Below are positions 42,038 to 52,264 of a stretch of 64,000 nucleotides of DNA, piece by piece (position 1 is the stretch's first letter; each line of letters opens with the position of its first letter). Made by a program: the position numbers and the translations under genes. This stretch comes from Paenibacillus sp. FSL K6-1096. Its GTDB lineage: Bacteria; Bacillota; Bacilli; Paenibacillales; Paenibacillaceae. Below the pieces are notes generated by a model that saw only the letters and a program-made list of their open reading frames with translations, ran no database searches and was not told where the DNA came from. The stretch covers positions 1,612,001 to 1,676,000 of the forward strand of contig NZ_CP150274.1 of the NCBI RefSeq assembly GCF_037977055.1. The letters run 5' to 3'.

Positions 42038-44185
42038 TTACTGACCCCACTCCGCCAGCGGTGAAGGCGGAACCCTTCTGCCCCACTTTCCGGCATCCGG
42101 TCCAAGCTCCAGCACAAGAGTCCCGCCGCCCGCAATCTCTTCATGTCGGACCCAGGCCCGGTCCAGCGTCTGCCCGTTCAGAACAGCAGACTGAATATAC
42201 AAGCTGCCGGACCCGCCATCTTCGCCCTGAACCTCAATCGTCAGCGGCACTTCCTTCCCCTTCGCTCCCAGCAGCAGGGTCGTCCGCTGGAACAATGGAG
42301 GCACAAGGAAGTAGAGGTCCTGGCCCATCAAGGGATACAGCCCCATCGCCGAGCAGATGAAGAAGGCGCTCTGGCAGCCCATATCCTCGTTATCCCCTAA
42401 TCCGTCACGCTCTGCCCGGAAGTATTGCTCCAGGCATTCCCTCACCCGGTCTGCCGCACGGTCCGGCCTGCCTGCATAAATATATAGGTAAGGAATATGC
42501 AGCATCGTTTCCTTGGAGTTATAGAAGCCCCCGTCAAAGAAATAATCCAAATGCCGGACAAAAGCCTCCGCTCCCCCATGCCGCTCTACCAGTCCATGGA
42601 AGTCATGATGGGTGCTGAACGACCATTGCAGTCCTGTGCCCTCATAGAAATAGGGATCATTCCAGGAATCCGGCAGGCAGGATTCGGGGTCAAAGGAACT
42701 CACCCATTCCCCGTCCGGCCGCCGGGGCGCAAAACACTTAAGCTCCTCCCGCCACAGATTCCACAGCTTCTGCGAGCTGTCATAGTACTCCGCTGCTGTC
42801 TCCTCCTGCCCAAGCTCCTCGGACAACCGGCCGATGCACCAATCCTGATAGGCATATTCCATATGGCGGGAGACACAATTCTTCTTCACATCCGTAGACA
42901 GGTAGCCTAAGGCGTGGTAATCGTGCAGATGACGGCCATAGAGCCAGGTGTCCGGGGACTGCACCTCATTATTTTTGCGCATCTGCTTCAGGGCCTGCGC
43001 ATAGTCGATCCCCTCCAGCTTCTTCAGCGCAGCTTCACAGAACAGAATATCGGCGGAGCTTCCGCCTTGAATCATCGCGCTATGCCCCATGATCCAGGCG
43101 TCCGGCAGCCAGCCGGTGTGCTCTGCGATGTCCAGCAGACAGCCCAGAATATCCGCTTCCAGCTGCGGGTCAAGCAGAGTGATCAGCGAATTGGCATTCC
43201 TGACACTGTCCCAGAGCGCGTAGAGATCGGTAAAATGCCGGACCCCCGATTTCCAGACGAAGTTCTCATCGTCCACGCCCAGATCACTGGGCATACAGAA
43301 CAGGCGGGTCATCAGGGTATAGAGCAGCCGGGTATGCTCCAGGCTTCCCCCTTCCACCGTAACTCTGCTCAGCTTATCCTCCCAGATGCTGCCGGCCGCC
43401 TCGCGAATGTCATCGAATCCGGCAAATGCCTCCCGGTCCACACTTGCTCTGGCTTTGCCGACGCTCACATAAGAGATGCCTGTCTTCGCCACCAGCGTTC
43501 CGCAGGGTCCGAAGCTCAGTGACGCCTGACAATGGGGACCGTCCACAGAGTGGCCTAAGCGTACCCCGCCTGCATCCGTCAGCAGCACATTCTCCATGGG
43601 CTGATCGAAACGGATATAGAAATAGACGGAGTAAGGGAATTCATGCCCCCAGCCCCCGCGCAGGTCGGAGCGGCCGGCAAGCTCATAGGCAGACAACACC
43701 TCAATATAACCGCCGGTCGAGAGTCCGGTCGTCTTCCCGGGCTCATCCCCGCCCACCTGGATAACCGCTCCGGCGTCAATCAGCAGGCCCGCTGGTTCAT
43801 CAGCCGGATAAGTATAGCGGTGGATTCCGGTCCGCATGGTGCTGGTAAGCTCAGCCCGGATTGCCGCCGGAAGCAGCCTCACGCTGTAATAGCCTGCTTC
43901 GGCATGCTCCTCCCCCTTCACATAAGGGTCGATCTGGAACCGGGGCAATCCCGTATAAGGGGTGAAGCCGACATTGCCGTACCGCCCGCCGCCCCCGGTT
44001 CCGCTGACATGCGTGTGACTGAACCGGATAATCGGCCGCGAGCTGTCATAGCCGTGCGATAGCTGGGGCGGCAGGGTATCCGGGCCCAGCCGGACGATGC
44101 TGTTCGGCAGATAAGGTCCGCACAGGCAGTTATTCTCCCCGTCCACGCCGATAAAAGGATCTACGTACTCCACTCTTCTTGTCAC
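42038..44185 (-). CDS. GH92 alpha-mannosidase
   Basis: 715 residues from GTG 44185 after AAAGGAGGG. GH92 enzymes are calcium-dependent inverting exo-alpha-mannosidases. Typical motifs are VDPFIGVDG at the N-terminus, SIVRLGPDT, RFSHTHVSGTGG, and the later GDNEDMGCQSAFFICSAMGLYP (acid/base Glu region). There is no signal peptide, so it acts inside the cell. It lies 39 bases after the GH88 gene. In a xanthan-like pathway it would remove the internal alpha-linked mannose left after GH88 action. The exact linkage (1,2, 1,3 or 1,4) cannot be told from sequence. Confidence 0.92.
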   Translation of the reverse strand: MTRRVEYVDPFIGVDGENNCLCGPYLPNSIVRLGPDTLPPQLSHGYDSSRPIIRFSHTHVSGTGGGGRYGNVGFTPYTGLPRFQIDPYVKGEEHAEAGYYSVRLLPAAIRAELTSTMRTGIHRYTYPADEPAGLLIDAGAVIQVGGDEPGKTTGLSTGGYIEVLSAYELAGRSDLRGGWGHEFPYSVYFYIRFDQPMENVLLTDAGGVRLGHSVDGPHCQASLSFGPCGTLVAKTGISYVSVGKARASVDREAFAGFDDIREAAGSIWEDKLSRVTVEGGSLEHTRLLYTLMTRLFCMPSDLGVDDENFVWKSGVRHFTDLYALWDSVRNANSLITLLDPQLEADILGCLLDIAEHTGWLPDAWIMGHSAMIQGGSSADILFCEAALKKLEGIDYAQALKQMRKNNEVQSPDTWLYGRHLHDYHALGYLSTDVKKNCVSRHMEYAYQDWCIGRLSEELGQEETAAEYYDSSQKLWNLWREELKCFAPRRPDGEWVSSFDPESCLPDSWNDPYFYEGTGLQWSFSTHHDFHGLVERHGGAEAFVRHLDYFFDGGFYNSKETMLHIPYLYIYAGRPDRAADRVRECLEQYFRAERDGLGDNEDMGCQSAFFICSAMGLYPLMGQDLYFLVPPLFQRTTLLLGAKGKEVPLTIEVQGEDGGSGSLYIQSAVLNGQTLDRAWVRHEEIAGGGTLVLELGPDAGKWGRRVPPSPLAEWGQ

Positions 44186-44224
44186 CCTAAGATGTCCCTC
44201 CTTTCAGACCTGAAGCCCTTCGCG

Positions 44225-45328
44225 TTACCAAAAGATTTCCCGCTCTCCCTTCAGCTTCAGCAGCGCCTCCAGGAAGAAGTAGTCCCCGTAGATGATCGGA
44301 ATCTCCACCTCCGCATTCGCCGGGAAGCTGCCTGTTCCCTTAGTGATCAAGGCTTCTTCTTCCGGGTTGGCCGGTGCGTAACGGCGGAACAGCGATTCCG
44401 TGATGGCTGCTCCGAGCTGCCGGTAGTGTACGGACGCTTCGTCCTCCAGCAGACCGGCGATTTCCAGCATGCCGCTGGCCGCACAGGCCGCCGCCGTTGA
44501 GTCCTTGGCCCAGAGCTGATCCGCCGGGGCGCGGAAATCCCAAGGCGGCACCAGATCCTCCGGCAAATGGGCGGCGAAATAATCCGCTGCCGCTCTGGCC
44601 GCATTCAAAAAACGAAGGTCGCCCGTATACCGGAACCCGATCGCAAATCCGTAGATCGCCCAGGCCGATCCGCGCGACCAGGCGGAATCCGGGCTGTAGC
44701 CTTGTCCGCCCAGCGCCTCGATCCGCTCACCCGACTCGGGGTCGAAGCGGATGATATGATGCACCGAGCCATCCTCACGGATGAATTCCCGCAGCGCCAT
44801 CTCCGAATGGGCGACAGCAATATGGCGATACCTTGGGTCCCTCAGCTCTTCGCTGGCCCAGTAGAGCAGCCCCAGATTCATCATGCAATCGATAATTGCC
44901 AGCCCTTCACTGCCTTCATGCAGCCAGGCACGGATGAAATTCCCCTTGAGATTGAACCGGCTGGCTAAATGGCTGGCCGCAATCAGCCCTCTTCTCCGGG
45001 ACAGCCTACCCCCGGTCAGCTTGTAATCGGCCACGGCCGACGGGCTCCAGAGGAAGCCGTTATCATGGTGGAGCTGTTCATACTCCTGCAGCGGCACATC
45101 CAGCTGCTCCTCGCAGCGCTCGGCAATGCTCCGGTACTCCTCATCGCCCGTGGCCCGGTAAGCCAGCCAGAGGATTCCCGGCCAGAATCCGTTGGTCCAG
45201 CAGTCCAGGTCACGCGCATCATATTTCCCGTCGTAGGAGGCATTGGGGAAGGTAGCACCGATTCTGCCCCGGGTACGGCTCAATTTGCTCTGGGCATAAT
45301 CCCATGCTTCGTCAATCCAGGTTTCCAT
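44225..45328 (-). CDS. GH88 unsaturated glucuronyl hydrolase
   Basis: 367 residues, TGGAGCG before the ATG, no signal peptide. It hydrates the 4,5-unsaturated glucuronate left by lyases and so releases it. Catalytic Asp89 (HHDNGFL) and Asp147 (IIDCMMNL) correspond to the two Asp of the Bacillus sp. GL1 enzyme (recalled as Asp88 and Asp149). GQGYSPDSAWSRGSAWAIYGF is the family's most conserved segment. The enzyme acts after the PL8 lyases and before GH92. The presence of this enzyme shows that the imported substrate contains an unsaturated uronate. Confidence 0.93.
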   Translation of the reverse strand: METWIDEAWDYAQSKLSRTRGRIGATFPNASYDGKYDARDLDCWTNGFWPGILWLAYRATGDEEYRSIAERCEEQLDVPLQEYEQLHHDNGFLWSPSAVADYKLTGGRLSRRRGLIAASHLASRFNLKGNFIRAWLHEGSEGLAIIDCMMNLGLLYWASEELRDPRYRHIAVAHSEMALREFIREDGSVHHIIRFDPESGERIEALGGQGYSPDSAWSRGSAWAIYGFAIGFRYTGDLRFLNAARAAADYFAAHLPEDLVPPWDFRAPADQLWAKDSTAAACAASGMLEIAGLLEDEASVHYRQLGAAITESLFRRYAPANPEEEALITKGTGSFPANAEVEIPIIYGDYFFLEALLKLKGEREIFW

Positions 45329-45413
45329 TGTTTATTCGCTCCATTTCTCTTATACAGTGAGGAAGGCAGAAAGCCCTCATAAGAACAGACCTCCTGCCTC
45401 TTCTCCCCGTCAA

Positions 45414-46994
45414 CTATTGCGCTGCCTTCCAGGCGTCAATCTGTGTCTGCAATTCAGTCTTGACCTTCTCAATCCCGGCCTTCTTCAATTTCTCGTTACG
45501 TTCCTCCAGCATCTTGGCAGGGTCAGGAATTGCCCCCGTGCTGGCCGCCCGGTATTCGCCAATGACCGAGGTAAGCTGGGTGATCTCGTTCTTGACCGGC
45601 GATTCGTCGAACACGAAGCCTAACAGCGGAGAGCGCTTCGCTTCATCATTGAATGTCTTCCAGCTTGTATACAGGTCATCCGGCTGGCCCGGCTTGAGAT
45701 AATTGAGCAGCTGGTTGCCGATGACCCAGAAGAGTGCTGTACTGCCGTACCCCGAATCGGCAATCGGCTCGATCCGGTTCTCGCCGACCTTCTTGTAATG
45801 AGTGCCCTCAATGCCGTTAACGAACAGGTTCACAGCATAAGGATCGGTATGCAGTGCATTCAGGACCATCATGGCCCGCTCCGGGTCCTTGGAGGTGCGG
45901 GAGATGGAGAACATGGACCCGGCCGCCAGGTCCGTGGTCACAATAGGCTCTTCAATCACCTTGGACACGAAGTCATATTTATTGTCCGAGGCGATTTTCA
46001 GCTCAATATCTGCGCCCGGCTTCCAGACTGCCTGCTGCATCCAGATCTTGCCCTGCTTACGCAGGTCGCCGATCTCTGTCGTTGTCGTCGCCGCATCGCT
46101 GTTGATATAGCCCTTCTCGTAATAGCTGCGGTTCAGCTCATACTCCGCTTTGGCAATCGCGGAAATCTCGGGATCAACCACTGACTTAATCTGGATGTTA
46201 TCCGTATTCGTATAGTCATATAAGAACAATGGAATCTTGTTCGGTGTCGGCCCGATAGCGCGGAAGTTCGAACGGGTCTCATACATCATGCCTTCACCCG
46301 ACTCCTTGATGAAGTCCAGAATCAGCGCCGGCTCCTTCTCCTTCAGCAGCTTGAACCAGGGTTCGAAGTCCGACATCGTCTTGATGTCCTCAATCGGGAT
46401 ATTATATTTGTCGATGATATCCTTGCGGTACGTGTAGGCCTTACCCTGGGTAATCTCTTTATTGGTCGGAATGCCGTACAGCTTGCCTTTGTAGCGCGGA
46501 GCCTCCAGATAGATCGGATTCAGATTCTCCGAGATCCCCTGCCCGTACTTGGCCAGCAGATCATCCAGCTCCAGGAACGCGCCCTTGGCGACATTGCCGA
46601 AGAAATTCAGCCATGACGCGGTAAACACCAGATCCATCGGCTCCCCGGCATTGAGCATCAGCTCGGTCTTCTGCTTGTATTCGCTGGAGGCGATAGGCTG
46701 AAGATCGACGGTAGCATTGAACTTCTCTTTGAAATACTCGCTGAGCTTAGCTTCTACCATCGCATCATCCCGCTGCGGCGCACCGAAGTAGATAATGGAC
46801 ACCTCATAAGGCTTCAGAGAATCTGAAGTACTCGCAGGCGCTGAAGCAGCCGCACCACCCGTGCCGCCCTCCCCTGATGTAGCCGCCGGCCCGGACGCCC
46901 CGCCGTTATTGCCGCCGGAGCACGCCTGCAGGGATAACGCAAGCACCAGTAGCATCGCCGTGAATAGCGGTTTGCGTTTTTTTACCTTTGTCAT
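45414..46994 (-). CDS. Sugar ABC transporter substrate-binding lipoprotein (YtcQ type)
   Basis: 526 residues from ATG 46994 after GGGGAGG; the ORF start further up lies in the leader. Signal peptide with lipobox LQAC (Cys25), then a Gly/Ala/Ser-rich linker to about 55. Family 1 binding-protein features and a C-terminal DUF3502-like segment (PVKNEITQLTSVIGEYRAA) match the large oligosaccharide-binding proteins of Paenibacillus. It feeds the two permeases encoded upstream. The ATPase is absent, as usual, since a shared MsmX-type ATPase normally serves such systems. Likely substrate: oligosaccharides released by GH9 and PL8. Confidence 0.92.
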   Translation of the reverse strand: MTKVKKRKPLFTAMLLVLALSLQACSGGNNGGASGPAATSGEGGTGGAAASAPASTSDSLKPYEVSIIYFGAPQRDDAMVEAKLSEYFKEKFNATVDLQPIASSEYKQKTELMLNAGEPMDLVFTASWLNFFGNVAKGAFLELDDLLAKYGQGISENLNPIYLEAPRYKGKLYGIPTNKEITQGKAYTYRKDIIDKYNIPIEDIKTMSDFEPWFKLLKEKEPALILDFIKESGEGMMYETRSNFRAIGPTPNKIPLFLYDYTNTDNIQIKSVVDPEISAIAKAEYELNRSYYEKGYINSDAATTTTEIGDLRKQGKIWMQQAVWKPGADIELKIASDNKYDFVSKVIEEPIVTTDLAAGSMFSISRTSKDPERAMMVLNALHTDPYAVNLFVNGIEGTHYKKVGENRIEPIADSGYGSTALFWVIGNQLLNYLKPGQPDDLYTSWKTFNDEAKRSPLLGFVFDESPVKNEITQLTSVIGEYRAASTGAIPDPAKMLEERNEKLKKAGIEKVKTELQTQIDAWKAAQ

Positions 46995-47071
46995 ATTAAT
47001 CCTCCCCTTGATGTTCATGCTTATATATAGAACGGCAGCCAGATGATGCTGATTGCCGGTTCCACCACACC

Positions 47072-47983
47072 TTAGCCCTTCACTGCCCCTACCGTCAGCC
47101 CTTTGACAAAATACTTCTGAAAGAACGGATACGCCACCAGAATCGGCCCCATCCCGATCACCGCCATCGCCATCTGCAGCGATTCATTCGGAAGATTCTT
47201 CATCATGCCGGGATTCTGGGCGGCCAGCTCCACATTGCTGCGCAGGTACTGCACATCGTTCAGAACACGCATCATCAGATATTGCAGCGGATATTTGTCC
47301 TCGCTGGTGATGTACAGAAGCGCATTGAACCAGTCATTCCAGTAGCCGATCGTACTGAACAAGGCCATGGTCGCCAGCACCGGCAGCGAGAGCGGCAGCA
47401 CAATCCGCAGGAAAATTCTCAGCTCACCCGCACCGTCAATCCGCGCCGATTCAATCACCGCCGGATGAATGGTGGTCTGGAAGAAGGTCCGCATAATGAT
47501 GACGTTGAACGGCACGATCAGCATCGGCAGGATCAAGGCCATATAGGTATCCTTAATATGCAGCACCTGGGTATAGATCAGATACCGGCTGACCATCCCG
47601 CCGTTGAACAGCATGGTGAAGAACAGAAAGAACGTAAATACGTTACGAAACGGATAATCTGCCCGGGAAATGGGATAGGCATACATGGCCATGAGCAGCA
47701 CACTGACCGCTGTGCCGAGCACCGTTATGGTGAAGCTCACGCGGTAGCCTGACACAATCGTGACCCAATCCTTGAAGATCATCTCATAGGCAATGAACGA
47801 CCACTTTTCCGGCAGGAAGCTGTACCCTTGCGTCAGAATCGACTGCCCGTCTGTGAAGGAGACGATAATCACCAGCAGAACCGGCAGGAAGCACAGCAGG
47901 GAGAGAATAACGAAGGCCAGATTCAGCAGTACGTTGGAAGCGGCTGAGTTGCCGCCGAGGGAATAACTGGAGTTGCTGTTCAT
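47072..47983 (-). CDS. Sugar ABC transporter permease (YtcP/LplC type)
   Basis: 303 residues from ATG 47983 after GGGAG; the longer frame to 48088 overlaps the neighbouring permease gene. Six membrane helices are visible, with the coupling motif ESARIDGAGELRIFLRIVLPLSLPVLATM. MNSNSSYSLGGNSAASNV is a soluble N-terminal stretch. It forms a heterodimer with the preceding permease. It ends VKGLTVGAVKG, the characteristic end of this subfamily. Confidence 0.93.
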   Translation of the reverse strand: MNSNSSYSLGGNSAASNVLLNLAFVILSLLCFLPVLLVIIVSFTDGQSILTQGYSFLPEKWSFIAYEMIFKDWVTIVSGYRVSFTITVLGTAVSVLLMAMYAYPISRADYPFRNVFTFFLFFTMLFNGGMVSRYLIYTQVLHIKDTYMALILPMLIVPFNVIIMRTFFQTTIHPAVIESARIDGAGELRIFLRIVLPLSLPVLATMALFSTIGYWNDWFNALLYITSEDKYPLQYLMMRVLNDVQYLRSNVELAAQNPGMMKNLPNESLQMAMAVIGMGPILVAYPFFQKYFVKGLTVGAVKG

Positions 47984-48002
47984 GAGGATTCTCCCTTCTT
48001 CA

Positions 48003-48938
48003 TTAGAATAGCGCCTGTTCACGGTCGATTCTCCGGACGATACTGTTCGTCGCAATAACCATGATGAATCCGACAACAGACTGCACAAGCGCCGTGGCCG
48101 AGGACATGCCGATGTCGTTCAATTGCATCAAGGCGCGGTAGACATACGTATCCACGGTATCCGTTACCGGGTACAGCGCCCCTGAATTCATAGGCACCTG
48201 GAAGAACAGCCCGAAGTCGGAGCTGAAGATACTGCCCATCGACAGAATCGTCATAATAATAATGACCGGCCGGATAAAAGGGAGCGTGATATGCGTAATC
48301 TGCTTCCACTTGGATGCCCCGTCAATCAGCGCCGCCTCATAGTACTCCGGATCAATGCCGGCAATCGCCGCGATATAGATAACCGCCCCGAAGCCCGCGT
48401 GCTTCCAGGCGTTGACGAAGACGAGGATATACGGCCAATACTCTTTCTCCGAATACCAGAAGACCGGGTCGTGCCCAAAGGCCTTGAGGATCGTAGCGTT
48501 AATGAAGCCGTGATCCGGCTGCAGGAAAGCGTATACAAGGTAGCTCACCACCACCATCGACAGGAAGTGCGGCAGGATGATAAAGCTCTGGTACACCTTG
48601 GCCAGCAGCCGCCGCCGGATCTCGTTGATGGCCACCGCAATCGTCACCGACAGCACCAGATTCAGAATCATGAAGGTAAGGCTGTACAGCAGCGTGTTGC
48701 GCACAATCCGCCACATATCCCCCGAAGAGAACAGGAAGCTGAAATTATCCAGTCCCACCCAGGGGCTGCCCCAGATCCCGTCCATATAATTCACATTTTT
48801 AAAAGCAATAAAGATGCCGAACATCGGCAGATAGCTGTGCGCCAGCAGGACAAGCACCGCCGGCAGCAGCATCAGCGTCAGCGCCTTGTACTTCCACAGG
48901 GCATGGATGAATCTTGAGAATCCAGAGGCTCTAATCAT
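48003..48938 (-). CDS. Sugar ABC transporter permease (LplB type)
   Basis: 311 residues. ATG 48938 is chosen because AGGAG lies eight bases before it; ATG 48944 is only two bases from that site. Six membrane helices and the coupling loop YYEAALIDGASKWKQITHITLPFIRPVIII are present. The N-terminus (KALTLMLLPAVLVLLAHSYLPMFGIFIAFKNVNY) is typical of LplB. A TATAAT on the minus strand at 48963-48968 could start a transcript of the transporter genes apart from the two-component system. Confidence 0.93.
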   Translation of the reverse strand: MIRASGFSRFIHALWKYKALTLMLLPAVLVLLAHSYLPMFGIFIAFKNVNYMDGIWGSPWVGLDNFSFLFSSGDMWRIVRNTLLYSLTFMILNLVLSVTIAVAINEIRRRLLAKVYQSFIILPHFLSMVVVSYLVYAFLQPDHGFINATILKAFGHDPVFWYSEKEYWPYILVFVNAWKHAGFGAVIYIAAIAGIDPEYYEAALIDGASKWKQITHITLPFIRPVIIIMTILSMGSIFSSDFGLFFQVPMNSGALYPVTDTVDTYVYRALMQLNDIGMSSATALVQSVVGFIMVIATNSIVRRIDREQALF

Positions 48939-49019
48939 GTCCATTACTCCTTTCATGGACTTATTATAGAGCCATCCCTCCTCCGCTTCGATGATGCATT
49001 CCCGCATAACTGTGATCTT

Positions 49020-50810
49020 TTATAAGTCCGTTCCGGCTGCCTCAGCCCCCGCCCGCTTCAGCGGCAAGGTTATCACCGCCCGGGTCCACCCGTCCCCGCT
49101 CCGCTCATAAGCCAGACCGTAGGCCTCCCCGTAATGGAGCCGGATGCGCTGATGCACGTTCCTGATCCCGTATCCCTTCGCACTCTGCTCTGCTTCCAGA
49201 ATGGCCGCAAGCTCCGCCAGGTCTACCGGCAGATGCCCGTTATCTTCGACAATGAAGCGCAGCGCGCCTTCTGACTGCACCGCAGATACCCGGATCTCCC
49301 CTTCTCCGTCCATGCCGCGCACACCGTGAAGAATGGCATTCTCAATCAGCGGCTGAATAATCACCTTGGGTGTCTCATACTCTCTCAATTCATCGTCAAT
49401 CTGCCACCGGACCTCAAAGGTATCCGGGTAACGCTTCGTCTGGAGCCGGGTATACGCCTGAGCGTGCTCCAGTTCCTCCCCGACCGTAATCATCTTCCGC
49501 CCCCGGCTCAGGCCGATCCGCAGTAGCATCGACAGGTCGCGGACCATTTCGCCGACCTCGGTATTGCCGCTGTCCAGCGCATACCAATAGATCGAGTCGA
49601 GGGTGTTGTACAGATAATGCGGGGTAATCTGGGACTGGAGCATGAGCAGCTCGTATTCCTTCTGCTTCAGCTGCATCCCGTAATTCTCTTCAATTGAATG
49701 GTCCAGCCTGCGGGTCATTCGGACGAAGGAGCCTTGGAGAATGCCGAATTCATCCTGGCGCAGCGGTTCCTCGGATAGCAGCAGCTTTTTGCCGGGCTCA
49801 TAGATCTTCATCACCGCGACCAGCTCGACCACAGGCCTCACCACAAGTCTTACCATATAGAGGACAAAGGTCAGCACGAACGCCAAGAAAATGAACGAAA
49901 TCACCACCAGCAGCCGCTGAAACCAGATGAGCTTGCCGGTGATGGATTCTAACGGGATTTTGTACAATAATCTGGTGTGGAATCTGGAGCTGTCCGAGTA
50001 GGCATAGAGCCATTCCTCCCCGCCTTCTTGCGCAAAGGTATAGCCATAGGGGACATCCGGTTCGAGGTGCTTGCCCAGCTCGCCGGGGATAATGCTGCCT
50101 GCGCCGGTGGACATCAATAGCTCCCCGCTGGTGTTGAACAGGAAGGCCCCGGCAGCGGCGGGCAGCTCCACCGAGACCAGGTCACGGGTCAGCATGACCT
50201 CTATTTTGTTGACAGCCAGCAGGCCGATCACTTCATTATAATTACGGGGATTCAGAATGTTGCGCATGAAGGAGATGGTGGTCTCGCCGCTCCCGGACGG
50301 CATGACGCGCAGCGCTCCTGCGCCGCTGACATCCATCAGGCTGACGTTAAGATCGGGCAAGCCGCCGCTGAACCCGTCCAGGTATTTGAAGCCTTTGGTT
50401 TTGTAGGACAGATCGAACGGCGTCGCCCTGCGCTCAATATTTTTCATATATATGGCATATTCCGTCCCTCCGGTAGACCAGCTGTCCAGAATATTGTCGG
50501 CCTGCCGGATCTCATTCAGGGTGTCAATGCCGGTCCAGAAGCTGTACCCCTCCGGGTTGCTGAAGAACTGGCTGTCGAGCAGCGTGATCGTCCGGTCGTT
50601 CACCGCAGACAGGGTCTTATCAATCGTGACATGATTCTGCTTGACCAGCTGCAGGGTCGTACTGCCGACCTCCTCCTTGATGGTGTTCAGCGCCACATAA
50701 GCAGAGACCCAGCCCACCACGATAAAAGGCAGCACGATGCACAGCAGGAACGCCAGAATGACCTTATGCTTCAGTCTGAATCTCAGCCTTTGTCTAAGCT
50801 TCTGCTTCAC
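49020..50810 (-). CDS. YesM-type sensor histidine kinase
   Basis: 596 residues from GTG 50810, six bases after AGGAGGGG. One membrane helix near 15-38, an extracellular sensor of dCache type to about 295, a second helix (LLVVISFIFLAFVLTFVLYMV), HAMP-like linker, and a LytS-type kinase with His398 (QITPHYLYNTLDSI) and HATPase_c (IIQPLIENAILHG, GYGIRNVHQRI). The gene overlaps the regulator gene by 17 bases. It likely senses an extracellular oligosaccharide or the loaded binding protein, and through the YesN partner switches on the transporter and the enzymes. Confidence 0.93.
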   Translation of the reverse strand: MKQKLRQRLRFRLKHKVILAFLLCIVLPFIVVGWVSAYVALNTIKEEVGSTTLQLVKQNHVTIDKTLSAVNDRTITLLDSQFFSNPEGYSFWTGIDTLNEIRQADNILDSWSTGGTEYAIYMKNIERRATPFDLSYKTKGFKYLDGFSGGLPDLNVSLMDVSGAGALRVMPSGSGETTISFMRNILNPRNYNEVIGLLAVNKIEVMLTRDLVSVELPAAAGAFLFNTSGELLMSTGAGSIIPGELGKHLEPDVPYGYTFAQEGGEEWLYAYSDSSRFHTRLLYKIPLESITGKLIWFQRLLVVISFIFLAFVLTFVLYMVRLVVRPVVELVAVMKIYEPGKKLLLSEEPLRQDEFGILQGSFVRMTRRLDHSIEENYGMQLKQKEYELLMLQSQITPHYLYNTLDSIYWYALDSGNTEVGEMVRDLSMLLRIGLSRGRKMITVGEELEHAQAYTRLQTKRYPDTFEVRWQIDDELREYETPKVIIQPLIENAILHGVRGMDGEGEIRVSAVQSEGALRFIVEDNGHLPVDLAELAAILEAEQSAKGYGIRNVHQRIRLHYGEAYGLAYERSGDGWTRAVITLPLKRAGAEAAGTDL

Positions 50811-52161
50811 CCCGTGCCCCTCCTCTGGCCTGCTTGCGGTATTCAGCCGGTGTCAATCCCAGCACCCGCTTGAACATCCGGCTGAAATGCTCGGGTGATT
50901 CATACCCGACCGCATAGGCCACCTCGTAGCGCTTCTTGTCTGTGGCAGCCAAGAGACGTTTGGCCTCCTCCATCCGCAGGGCTGTCACATAATCCCAGAG
51001 ATTCATCCGCATCTCGCGCTTGAAAATATACCCCAGATGCGCCGCGCTGAAGTGGACCTCCTCGGAGATATCCTGGATTTTGAGCGCCGGGTTGCGGTAG
51101 TTGCTCTGGATGTAGCCGGTAATGCGTGAGATGACGCCAGATGCTCCTGTCCCGGACTCCTGCGGCGCAAGCCCCGCATCCGGCTCCTGCTGCCCCCGGC
51201 TCATTTGCTCCTGCATAGCGAAATCGCCATAATAGAACACTTGATGCCCGGGATGAACGTGATTCCAGCCGGCCGCCTTATCCGCTTGCTCCAGCAGTCC
51301 CGGAAGCGCGGCAATTCCTTCGCCAAGCGTACTGAGGCCGATAACCGCTTCGGCATTCAAATGCCGCTTCAGATTCATCGCGATCATCTGCCCGATCATC
51401 TGGATCTGGGAGTGTACGCTGACCCGGGGATCGTCCCTGTCTTCAGCGGATAACTGGATAAGGCTGATCATGGAATGGCCGAAGCCGTTAAAAGTAACAC
51501 CATTCCACTCGGCAAGCGTCTCATCCATAATATTAAGCGCAGCATATTTCAATAATTTGCGGTCCTGCAGCGATACCTGCCGGCGGCTGAACCCTGCCTG
51601 GCTGTAATCGATACGGACGGAGATCACTCCGTAAAAGGGACCGTGCAGCAGTCCTCCGAGCTCCCCGGTGATCGCTTCAATATCCCGCTGCGTCAGATTC
51701 CGTTCGGTCACCAGCTCCATCAGCCATTCATCCCGCCGCGACTGCCCGCGGAGCGGACCATGCTCTGGCTGCGGGCTGGTATCCGGGAGCTCCTTCCGGG
51801 TTAGTGCCTTGCGGACGACACGCAGCAGCTCGGTCCGTTCCACCGGCTTGACCAGATAATCCTTGGCCCCGAGCCGGAGCGATTTTTTGGCAAAATCAAA
51901 TTTCTCATGGGCGGAAATCACAATCACCGGAACATTCCACTGCTCCATATAGATGTTCTCCATGAGTTCGATCCCGCTCATCCGGCCCATCTGGATGTCG
52001 GTCAGCACCAGATCAAAGTGATCCATCCGCAAGTAATCAATCGCTTCGAACCCGTTCACGGCTGTCTCCACCGCGACAATGTCCATATCCGAAGATAACA
52101 GAAAATTTCTGATCCCCGCGCTCACTCTCGGCTCATCATCCACCACCAGAATTTTATACAT
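50794..52161 (-). CDS. YesN-type AraC-family response regulator
   Basis: 455 residues from ATG 52161, after AGGGGGAA. Receiver domain with Asp55 (LVLTDIQMG) and Lys in YLVKPVER; a middle region of about 200 residues of unknown fold typical of YesN; and a C-terminal AraC double helix-turn-helix (KIQDISEEVHFSAAHLGYIFKREM, YEVAYAVGYESPEHFSRMFKRVLGLTPAEYRK). It is first in the minus-strand operon and divergent from the GH9 gene. The inverted-repeat sites at 52265-52355 lie in that divergent region and are candidate binding sites. Confidence 0.93.
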   Translation of the reverse strand: MYKILVVDDEPRVSAGIRNFLLSSDMDIVAVETAVNGFEAIDYLRMDHFDLVLTDIQMGRMSGIELMENIYMEQWNVPVIVISAHEKFDFAKKSLRLGAKDYLVKPVERTELLRVVRKALTRKELPDTSPQPEHGPLRGQSRRDEWLMELVTERNLTQRDIEAITGELGGLLHGPFYGVISVRIDYSQAGFSRRQVSLQDRKLLKYAALNIMDETLAEWNGVTFNGFGHSMISLIQLSAEDRDDPRVSVHSQIQMIGQMIAMNLKRHLNAEAVIGLSTLGEGIAALPGLLEQADKAAGWNHVHPGHQVFYYGDFAMQEQMSRGQQEPDAGLAPQESGTGASGVISRITGYIQSNYRNPALKIQDISEEVHFSAAHLGYIFKREMRMNLWDYVTALRMEEAKRLLAATDKKRYEVAYAVGYESPEHFSRMFKRVLGLTPAEYRKQARGGARGEAEA

Positions 52162-52264
52162 GCTGTTCCCCCTTCGCTGCTTCAACGGCGCACTATACAT
52201 GGCACCGCCTGGTTTCACCTTACACTCGCTATAAATTACCGTAGATGATCAATTTCATGAAGTG

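Noticed and set aside
41649..42064. Open frames through the tandem array, in several frames and both strands
   Set aside because: They arise because the 51-base unit is a multiple of three; there is no ribosome site and the translated repeats differ arbitrarily by frame.
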